NCBI GenBank assembly: GCA_041082235.1 | Contig: JBDOIG010000005.1 | Coordinates: 1 to 5,585, forward strand | DNA: 5,585 bases | Origin: CALJEL01 sp041082235 | Lineage (GTDB): Bacteria; Nitrospirota; Thermodesulfovibrionia; Thermodesulfovibrionales; CALJEL01 | Direction of reading: 5' to 3' | Shown: positions 1-4,568 of the stretch, one piece after another | How positions within the stretch are numbered: position 1 is the first letter of the stretch | Layout: every line of letters starts with the position of its first letter | The notes under the pieces: model-generated | What the model was told of the DNA's origin: nothing | What the model saw: only the letters and a program-made list of their open reading frames with translations | Database searches by the model: none | Translations under genes and position numbers: made by a program

Positions 1-1253
1 GGGAATATCTTTGTAAGTATCCAGAAAAGTATAAAGGGCATTACAAGTATTACGAGCATACCTGCAAGGCCTTCCTTGAAGGTCTCAATATTATGAGGGA
101 TCATGGGTAAATGATAATGCATGTACCCTGAAAAGGAGAGCGAAAAAGACTGGCCTCCTATAACAACATTCCATCTCATCATGAATACACCAAAGAGGAC
201 AAGCAGGAGTGTAATCACAGCCCTCCTGATTGTAAGCCCTGGGATCAAAAGAGATATGAATGGAACAAGATTTCCCACAGTGTACTGAAGGATAAATATA
301 TTCGTAAAGTCCTTTCCATAAATAACACTCCTCAGGACATCCCAGGACTTAACAGCAGTGTAACCCCTGAAGACAAGGTCAAGGAGCTCAAGGCTTATTG
401 CAAAGATCATGAAGAAGATTAAATATTTAGAGGTCATCCTTATCTCATTAAGCTCAACACCCTTTATCTCTTCCCTGAGGTGATAGGGTATGCCAGGCCT
501 TGATGCCCTGAGTTTTCTCAGCTCCATTGTGATTATATATGTAAGCATGCAGAGTGCTATTCCTGAAACTATGGCTGACATTATGAAGATAACAGGCATG
601 AGAGGAGTCATCCATAGGGCATTTGCCTTTACAGAGCCGAATATGAACCCTGCATAACCATGCAAAAAGCAGGCAACAGGTATTCCAACTCCTGCAAGGA
701 TCTTTACTGCCCTGTGATCTCTTTCCAGTGCCCTTTCACTTATATCATAAGCACCAAGTGTAAGTATCGTTGTGACTAAATACTTGATTGTCTCTGGCAG
801 GGTTCTATCCATTTTATTTCTGAGTCTTTGAGATGTTTCAACAAAATATTTTCTATAGACAAACCATAGCTCTGATGCAACTATAGCACCATAGGTAGAA
901 AAGACCACTCCAAAGGCAGCAATAGCAGAGGTGAAATGGGGTGTCATGAATACATGAATACCCCTGAGCGGTTGCTGAAGATGAAATAATAATGGCATTG
1001 GTGCAACAAATAGGAGGGCAAAGGAAAAGACAAGGGAAAACCTTGCCATATCCTTAAGCTGTTTTATCCCAAAGACATGGTAAAGAGAGCTCAGCACAAA
1101 GGCACCCGCAACAAGGCCTGTCATGAATGGATACATTACTATCTGGATACTCCAGTATATGTATTCATTTGGATAGACAAATAGTTCCTTTAATGTCCAT
1201 TCCTCACCATGGACAACAGGATTCCCAAGGAGTGTACTCAGTATATCAAGCAT
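1..1253 (-). CDS. NrfD/HybB-type integral membrane quinone-interacting subunit (partial, C-terminus off left edge)
   Basis: The reverse strand is open from an ATG at 1253 through the left edge, giving 417 complete codons with no stop. The protein is very hydrophobic, with about nine or ten likely membrane helices, at roughly residues 32-60, 72-92, 108-134, 155-172, 183-208, 216-244, 275-296, 317-340, 344-361 and 394-414. Stretches typical of the NrfD/PsrC/HybB family are visible: HGYAGFIFGSVKAN (198-211) followed by WMTPLMP, and MRWNVVIGGQ (359-368). Family members bind quinone or quinol in the membrane and pass electrons to or from a ferredoxin-like partner. The start is firm: the ATG shares one base with the TAA of the ferredoxin gene (TAATG) and has a near-perfect Shine-Dalgarno sequence. 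Only a short C-terminal tail should be missing. The exact complex (Nrf, Hyb, Cbc or other) cannot be assigned from this subunit alone. Confidence 0.9.
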   Translation of the reverse strand, partial: MLDILSTLLGNPVVHGEEWTLKELFVYPNEYIYWSIQIVMYPFMTGLVAGAFVLSSLYHVFGIKQLKDMARFSLVFSFALLFVAPMPLLFHLQQPLRGIHVFMTPHFTSAIAAFGVVFSTYGAIVASELWFVYRKYFVETSQRLRNKMDRTLPETIKYLVTTILTLGAYDISERALERDHRAVKILAGVGIPVACFLHGYAGFIFGSVKANALWMTPLMPVIFIMSAIVSGIALCMLTYIITMELRKLRASRPGIPYHLREEIKGVELNEIRMTSKYLIFFMIFAISLELLDLVFRGYTAVKSWDVLRSVIYGKDFTNIFILQYTVGNLVPFISLLIPGLTIRRAVITLLLVLFGVFMMRWNVVIGGQSFSLSFSGYMHYHLPMIPHNIETFKEGLAGMLVILVMPFILFWILTKIF

Positions 1254-2029
1254 TACCTCACCTCCTTGCTCAGGCCAATGTAATAGACCTGTGGTTTTGT
1301 ACCATATTCATCTTTAAGGACAGATACCCTCTCTTTTGTTATTACCTTTGTAACAGGGTCATCAGGGTCTTTTATATTTCCAATCCTTCTTGCATCAAAA
1401 GGACAGGCCTGAACACAGGCAGGCTTGAGACCTTTAGTGATCCTGTGATAGCAGAAATTGCACTTCTCAGCAACCTTATGTACAGGATGGAAGAACCTCA
1501 CTCCATAGGGACATGCCATTATGCAATAACCACATCCTATGCACCATTTTCTGTCAACAAGCACTACTCCATCAGGGGCCTGATAGGTTGCTCCAACAGG
1601 ACAGACCTGAACACAGGGAGGGTTCTCACATTGATTGCACAATTTAGGGACAAAGAATGCCTTTTCAATCTCCTCAGGTCTTATCTCCCTGTATTCACCC
1701 ATGCCAAGGTCAATCTTTGAAGTTATAAATCCATCCCTTGCACCCTTTGGGGTATCAGCAAGGAGTCTTCCATCCTTTGTAAGAACATAACGCTCAACCC
1801 ATGTCCTTGTGACATTGGCATCATAAGGAACCTCATTTTCAAGCTTGCATGCCCTGACACACATACCACAACCAACACATTTATAAGTATCAACAAGGAA
1901 TACCCACCTAACACCTGAAGGTTTGGCACCAGATACATTGTCTGGTTTCAGGAGTTCTATTGCTGAGCCTGTAAGGACAAGGGCACCTGTTAGTTTCAAT
2001 GTATTTTTTAAAAATTCTCTTCTTGTCAT
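1253..2029 (-). CDS. Tat-exported ferredoxin subunit with four [4Fe-4S] motifs (NrfC/DsrO/HybA-like)
   Basis: This 258-residue protein is the electron-wiring subunit expected beside an NrfD-type partner. The N-terminus has a twin-arginine motif, RREFLK (residues 3-8), then a hydrophobic stretch (about 12-26), so export in folded form to the periplasmic face is likely. Four cysteine quartets are visible: C51/C54/C57/C61, C131/C134/C139/C143, C163/C166/C169/C173 and C190/C193/C205/C209, the usual pattern of DmsB/NrfC/PsrB-type proteins with four cubane clusters. All 16 cysteines are present. About 70 residues separate the first and second quartets. There is no C-terminal membrane helix, so docking is presumably through the NrfD-type protein. 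Its ATG overlaps the tetraheme gene by four bases (ATGA), and its TAA overlaps the next ATG by one base, so the three are almost certainly one translational unit. The subfamily (NrfC, DsrO, CbcT-like or HybA) is not settled. Confidence 0.93.
   Translation of the reverse strand: MTRREFLKNTLKLTGALVLTGSAIELLKPDNVSGAKPSGVRWVFLVDTYKCVGCGMCVRACKLENEVPYDANVTRTWVERYVLTKDGRLLADTPKGARDGFITSKIDLGMGEYREIRPEEIEKAFFVPKLCNQCENPPCVQVCPVGATYQAPDGVVLVDRKWCIGCGYCIMACPYGVRFFHPVHKVAEKCNFCYHRITKGLKPACVQACPFDARRIGNIKDPDDPVTKVITKERVSVLKDEYGTKPQVYYIGLSKEVR
1258..1267 (-). promoter_or_regulatory. Very strong ribosome binding site for the NrfD-type gene
   Basis: The reverse strand reads AAGGAGGTGA, an uninterrupted ten-base complement to the usual 16S rRNA 3' end. 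The GGAGG core lies seven bases before the ATG at 1253, and the site sits inside the last codons of the ferredoxin gene. With the TAATG junction it implies both coupled and efficient independent initiation, and it fixes the start of the membrane subunit. Confidence 0.85.
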
Positions 2030-2493
2030 CTCTTCCTCCCCAGATTGGGTTTATGTGGATTGTGACACATGGAGCATTCAATGCCAGGGTTATGCCTTTC
2101 AGGATCAATTCCTCTTATATTTGCCCTGTTACTTGTTGGATAGGGAAGGTAGGTGTGGCATCTCAGACATAGTTCCCTTGACCTGTCTATGGTTAACTTT
2201 AAAGGATCAGATGGGTGATCTATTGCCGGGCCATGGCAGTTTTCACACTGGATAATGGCATGGGGTGATTCCATGAGGGCCTTGTTTTTATCAGGATGGC
2301 AGCCACTGCAGTACTCCATCCCCTGATATTTCACCTTGACCTGTTTCCATTCCTCTTCATTTGACTTTCTGTGCCAGCCGTACATATAACCACGCTCATG
2401 AATTCCAAAATCAGCTGGCACATAGATGAGCCTTGCTATAAGGACTATACCCACAAAGGCAAGAAAGACAAAAAGTGGTCTTAACACATGCAT
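2026..2493 (-). CDS. Small membrane-anchored tetraheme c-type cytochrome
   Basis: This 155-residue protein has four CxxCH heme-attachment motifs with first cysteines at residues 62 (CSGCH), 83 (CENCH), 109 (CLRCH) and 140 (CSMCH). One hydrophobic helix at about residues 5-25 has no obvious AxA cleavage site, so it is more likely an uncleaved anchor than a cleaved signal peptide. That puts the heme domain in the periplasm. The last motif is followed by NPH, the CxxCHxPH form common in doubled-CXXCH multiheme proteins. Extra histidines (H78, H93, H134, H147) could serve as distal ligands, but which ones do is not visible. It directly precedes the ferredoxin and NrfD-type genes with overlapping ends, so it is probably the heme subunit of that complex, in a role like DsrJ, NrfB or CbcS. 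It belongs to no single named family that I can identify. The start is supported by GAGGTG eight bases upstream. Confidence 0.9.
   Translation of the reverse strand: MHVLRPLFVFLAFVGIVLIARLIYVPADFGIHERGYMYGWHRKSNEEEWKQVKVKYQGMEYCSGCHPDKNKALMESPHAIIQCENCHGPAIDHPSDPLKLTIDRSRELCLRCHTYLPYPTSNRANIRGIDPERHNPGIECSMCHNPHKPNLGRKR
2035..2039 (-). promoter_or_regulatory. Ribosome binding site for the ferredoxin gene
   Basis: The reverse strand carries GGAGG five bases before the ATG at 2029, within the end of the tetraheme cytochrome gene. It supports the start that gives the twin-arginine signal at the very N-terminus and the ATGA overlap with the upstream gene. Confidence 0.75.
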
Positions 2494-2497
2494 AGCT

Positions 2498-2512
2498 CAA
2501 ACACCTCGTTTG
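2498..2512 (-). promoter_or_regulatory. Ribosome binding site of the tetraheme gene, presented in a small hairpin loop
   Basis: The reverse strand reads CAAAC-GAGGT-GTTTG, a five-base-pair stem whose five-base loop is the Shine-Dalgarno core (GAGGTG occupies 2502-2507, eight bases before the ATG at 2493). A second copy of the pairing segment lies at 2514-2518, so alternative pairing with the same strand is possible. The site decides the cytochrome start. Whether the hairpin tunes translation is inference. Confidence 0.5.
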
Positions 2513-2517
2513 GGTTT

Positions 2518-2534
2518 GCCATTAGAAAAATGGC
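2518..2534 (-). repeat. Hairpin upstream of the tetraheme cytochrome gene
   Basis: The reverse strand reads GCCATT-TTTCT-AATGGC, a perfect six-base-pair stem with a five-base loop. It lies immediately before the SD-bearing hairpin. There is no T-run after it, so it is not an intrinsic terminator for the upstream gene. Confidence 0.55.
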
Positions 2535-2585
2535 CAGTCTGCCACAAGGGCTTTACAAAGCGATGATTTTTATTTATTATGTAAC

Positions 2586-2673
2586 AAAGGGTTTTCCCCA
2601 AAAAGGCAATCTTAGCTATGTATAGCAAGCTAATTAATAATCTTACATTGAGGTGTCGCAGATAAAACCCTTT
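2586..2673. repeat. 10-bp perfect inverted repeat enclosing a palindrome
   Basis: AAAGGGTTTT at 2586-2595 is matched by its exact complement AAAACCCTTT at 2664-2673, with 68 bases between. Inside lies TTAGCT...AGCTAA (2612-2633), which can fold alone, partly also as GCTAT/ATAGC. The arrangement could form an extended stem with an inner hairpin in RNA. Its function is unknown. Confidence 0.5.
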
Positions 2674-2757
2674 CGGCATCCTGTCCATTTTATTTAAGGT
2701 TGTTATAAATTTTCTATCGGCAAATTCAGATCTTATCTGTTCTAATCTCAAAGTTAC

Positions 2758-2794
2758 GGTTAAGGAGGGAGGAGAAATCTCCTCATCCCTAACC
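2758..2794 (-). repeat. Long imperfect hairpin just after the undecaheme cytochrome stop codon
   Basis: The core is GAGGAGA-AA-TCTCCTC on the plus strand (2769-2784), a seven-base palindrome arm with a minimal loop. The ends, GGTTA and TAACC, also pair (2758-2762 with 2790-2794), with a few unpaired bases between. It lies about 20 bases past the stop of the upstream cytochrome gene. No T-tract follows on the reverse strand, so it looks more like an mRNA-stability or processing hairpin than a terminator. Confidence 0.55.
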
Positions 2795-2813
2795 CTGTTA
2801 CTGAACCTCAATC

Positions 2814-3833
2814 TCAACTCTTTATAAACCTTTTTGGGTCTTTATATTCATGGCACTGGGTACATGTGGTCTTTGCCTGCTCTGCTGTAACACGCCATGA
2901 ATGGGGTTTATGACAGCTCATGCAGTTCTTACCAAGCATCTCAAGATGACCGCCATGCTTGCCAACAAAGGGTATATTCTGATGACATCTCAGACAATCT
3001 CCTGCATCTGGCTTTACCTTTGTGTGAGGCTTATGGCATTCATAGCAATAAAATTGCATTGGTGCGTCCTTTGGAACATGTATCTTCTTTGCCCTTGCAA
3101 TGGTCTCCTTTGTAGGTGTGAAGTACTTTACATCTATTGTACCATCCTCAAGGAGTTTCTTTCTTATGCTTTCATCTGTGCTGTGGCAGAAAAGACATTT
3201 GTTCCTTCCAGGTTTAAGGTCAACTGTCCTGTCTGTATGACAGTTTATACATGCAAGGGCCTCCATACCTCCATGGACTTCCCTGTCCTGATGGCAATTT
3301 TTACAGAACTTTTCCTCTGGGAGAAATCTATGGACCAGATAGCCATGGCACTTTGAGCACTCAACCTGTTCCATAAAGACATGTTTTGCATGATAGCGGG
3401 ATTTTGCTATGCTTGGTGCATTGGGATAACGCTCGTCTCTCTCCCAGTGGCACTTAATACAGTATTTCCATGGAACTATTATCTTTCCATGTCTTGGTGG
3501 AACAGAGGTGGGTCTATAAAGGACAAAGTTTATAAGGAGTTTATTTTGCTCTGGGATGCTCAGATGATGGCATTCATGACAGTTTATTCCTGCATGCTCA
3601 CTCTGCTCCCATGCTGCAAAAGCTGGCTTCATCAGATGGCAGCTTATGCAGAATTTTGGATTGTTCTGTGTGAAGTCATAGAATCTGAAGGCAATGTAGC
3701 CACCACCTGTCAGGATAATCAGGGCAAGGACAGCTATTATTATCTTTCCCTTTAAAGGCATGCCCTCCTTAAGCCAGTAGATGGGTTTGAGGAGCCTTCT
3801 CAGAAAACCTTTTTTCTCTGTTTCTTCAGCCAT
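2814..3833 (-). CDS. Membrane-anchored undecaheme cytochrome with N-terminal NapC/NirT-type domain
   Basis: This 339-residue protein has eleven CxxCH motifs, with first cysteines at 62, 85, 125, 159, 177, 195, 213, 263, 280, 304 and 324. A basic N-terminus (about 1-30) and one hydrophobic helix (about 30-50) anchor it, with the hemes in the periplasm. Residues 50-168 look like a NapC/NirT/NrfH quinol-dehydrogenase domain. The first motif has the form CxxCHxM (CISCHLM, 62-68), and in NrfH that methionine ligates heme 1. SEH precedes heme 2, and a HAKH pair (148-151) precedes heme 4. Three more hemes follow at 177-217, then a linker of about 45 residues, then a C-terminal four-heme block with two CxxCHKPH repeats (263 and 304). 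Classical NapC/NrfH proteins carry only four hemes and are about half this length, so this is an extended or fused form. The start has GGGAGGT seven bases upstream. It probably passes electrons between menaquinol and periplasmic partners. Confidence 0.92.
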   Translation of the reverse strand: MAEETEKKGFLRRLLKPIYWLKEGMPLKGKIIIAVLALIILTGGGYIAFRFYDFTQNNPKFCISCHLMKPAFAAWEQSEHAGINCHECHHLSIPEQNKLLINFVLYRPTSVPPRHGKIIVPWKYCIKCHWERDERYPNAPSIAKSRYHAKHVFMEQVECSKCHGYLVHRFLPEEKFCKNCHQDREVHGGMEALACINCHTDRTVDLKPGRNKCLFCHSTDESIRKKLLEDGTIDVKYFTPTKETIARAKKIHVPKDAPMQFYCYECHKPHTKVKPDAGDCLRCHQNIPFVGKHGGHLEMLGKNCMSCHKPHSWRVTAEQAKTTCTQCHEYKDPKRFIKS

Positions 3834-3840
3834 TTATAGA

Positions 3841-3847
3841 ACCTCCC
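3841..3847 (-). promoter_or_regulatory. Ribosome binding site for the undecaheme cytochrome gene
   Basis: GGGAGGT on the reverse strand, seven bases before the ATG at 3833, fixes the start. It is far stronger than the site before the preceding membrane-protein gene. Confidence 0.75.
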
Positions 3848-3866
3848 GCTTGTTGAATCTTTATTT

Positions 3867-3896
3867 TTTATAAATAAACTAAAAATTCTAAAACAA
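3867..3896 (-). promoter_or_regulatory. Possible sigma-70-type promoter for the cytochrome operon
   Basis: The 77-bp gap before the undecaheme gene is markedly AT-rich. On the reverse strand TTGTTT (3891-3896) and TATAAA (3867-3872) are 18 bases apart. The -10 matches five of six consensus bases, the -35 only three of six. Transcription would start near 3860, leaving a short leader containing the strong SD. AT-rich DNA gives such matches by chance, so this is a suggestion only. Confidence 0.3.
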
Positions 3897-3910
3897 TTAA
3901 TTTAAAAATG

Positions 3911-4480
3911 TCAAACAATACTTTCAAGCCAGATAAAGAGTATATTCTCAGCAAGAAAGGTTATACCTGCAAGTATCCAGAGTAATCTCACTGCTGTCTT
4001 TAATGAACTCTTTAAAAGACACAGGGATATGCTGACAAACCATAAGGTTGATATCCATTTAAGTCCCCAGGGAGAGACCCAGAGGATAAGCATGGAGATA
4101 TAAAGACCGAGACCAAGAAAGGGAAGACAGAGCGACCACCTTGAAAATTTTTCTTTTAAACTGAGTCTCCTTGACCTGAGTGCTCCAAATATATATACCT
4201 GCCACCAGGCTCCGAAGAACAGAAACATCACTCCGTACCTGTCAAACCTTGCAAGACTCTCTGTCTGAAAAGGAAAAAGTTTATATTCTATGGCTGAAAT
4301 TGTAAATATAAAGAGTGCAGGTATGAGAGCAACAAAGAGCAATCCTGCAAACTCAAGAAAATAAATGCCTGCTGAAGGGAAACCTGCCTTCCTTTCATCC
4401 CTTGCAAGCAAAAAAAACTCCACTCCCACACTCAGGGGAACAATGAGATAGGCAAGTTCCTGATACCTGTAGGTCTCCAA
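3911..4480 (-). CDS. Unrecognised polytopic membrane protein (about six helices)
   Basis: This 189-residue hydrophobic protein has likely membrane segments at about residues 8-27, 40-63, 82-102, 114-136, 140-156 and 163-186, linked by short basic loops (for example R102-R105 and K109-R114). It contains two cysteines but no heme or metal motif I can name. A WWQVY stretch at 92-96 is the most distinctive feature. I do not recognise the family. The start is TTG: an in-frame TAA lies only two codons upstream (TAA CGA GGC TTG), and the first downstream alternative (GTG, residue 18 or 20) would remove most of helix 1. A weak AAGG lies nine bases before the TTG. The gene sits between hemL and the cytochrome block on the same strand, 88 and 77 bases away. 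A role in heme or cytochrome assembly, or as a membrane partner of the electron-transfer complex, is possible but rests on position only. Confidence 0.75.
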   Translation of the reverse strand: METYRYQELAYLIVPLSVGVEFFLLARDERKAGFPSAGIYFLEFAGLLFVALIPALFIFTISAIEYKLFPFQTESLARFDRYGVMFLFFGAWWQVYIFGALRSRRLSLKEKFSRWSLCLPFLGLGLYISMLILWVSPWGLKWISTLWFVSISLCLLKSSLKTAVRLLWILAGITFLAENILFIWLESIV

Positions 4481-4482
4481 GC

Positions 4483-4564
4483 CTCGTTACCTTATTCGTG
4501 CTCCGTTATGCGTGATACGTTATGAGTATTTTTCTTATCATTAATCACGCATTACAGATTACAG
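4483..4564. repeat. Degenerate heptanucleotide repeat array folded around a 9-bp inverted repeat
   Basis: On the plus strand four consecutive seven-base units, each beginning CGT, occupy 4497-4524: cgtgctc, cgttatg, cgtgata, cgttatg. Looser units continue leftwards to 4483. The other side carries attacag twice in perfect tandem (4551-4564), preceded by atcacgc (4544-4550). ATGCGTGAT at 4508-4516 is the exact complement of ATCACGCAT at 4544-4552, with a 27-base AT-rich loop, and the match extends to 11 of 12 bases outward. The array fills nearly all of the gap between the hemL stop and the next start, and overlaps the weak SD of that gene. There is no T-tract as expected for an intrinsic terminator. 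Confidence 0.6.
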
Positions 4565-4568
4565 AATA

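Larger units (their letters stand above)
2494..2813. other. 320-bp intercistronic spacer dense in inverted repeats; no convincing gene
   Basis: This is the only non-coding stretch over 300 bases. On the reverse strand a frame stays open for about 106 codons from a TTG at 2817 to a stop at 2497, but the product has no recognisable domain, no signal or heme motif, and mixed composition, so I do not call it a gene. The stretch instead holds several inverted repeats: a SD-bearing hairpin at 2498-2512, a stem at 2518-2534, a small palindrome at 2550-2561, a 10-bp inverted repeat (2586-2595 with 2664-2673) enclosing a palindrome at 2612-2633, an 8-bp inverted repeat (2647-2654 with 2805-2812) and a long hairpin at 2758-2794. 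No T-tract follows any stem in the direction of transcription, so no intrinsic terminator is seen. It could be a structured leader, an RNA-processing region or a decayed small mobile element. I see no clear promoter. Confidence 0.6.

Noticed and set aside
1127..1720. A 197-codon plus-strand open frame
   Set aside because: It lies opposite the ferredoxin gene and the start of the NrfD-type gene, whose cysteine quartets and membrane pattern are unmistakable. The plus-strand product has no coherent features and is an antisense shadow.
2758..2794. Hairpin after the undecaheme gene as an intrinsic terminator
   Set aside because: The stem is convincing but is followed on the reverse strand by mixed sequence with no T-run, so a Rho-independent terminator is not supported.
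2497..2817. A 106-codon reverse-strand frame starting at TTG in the long spacer, overlapping the undecaheme stop as TTGA
   Set aside because: The product shows no domain, signal, membrane pattern or heme motif, and the frame runs through several inverted repeats. The TTG start has only a weak AAGAG before it. Open length alone is not enough at this composition, although a fast-evolving small gene cannot be fully excluded.
2901..3755. Plus-strand open frames opposite the undecaheme cytochrome (2901-3356 and 3381-3755)
   Set aside because: They are antisense shadows of a gene with eleven CxxCH motifs. Their cysteine-rich products arise from the complement of repeated Cys and His codons.
4483..4564. 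Heptad array as a CRISPR fragment or attachment site
   Set aside because: Units are only seven bases long, degenerate and contiguous, without spacers of constant length, and no integrase, tRNA or cas gene is nearby.
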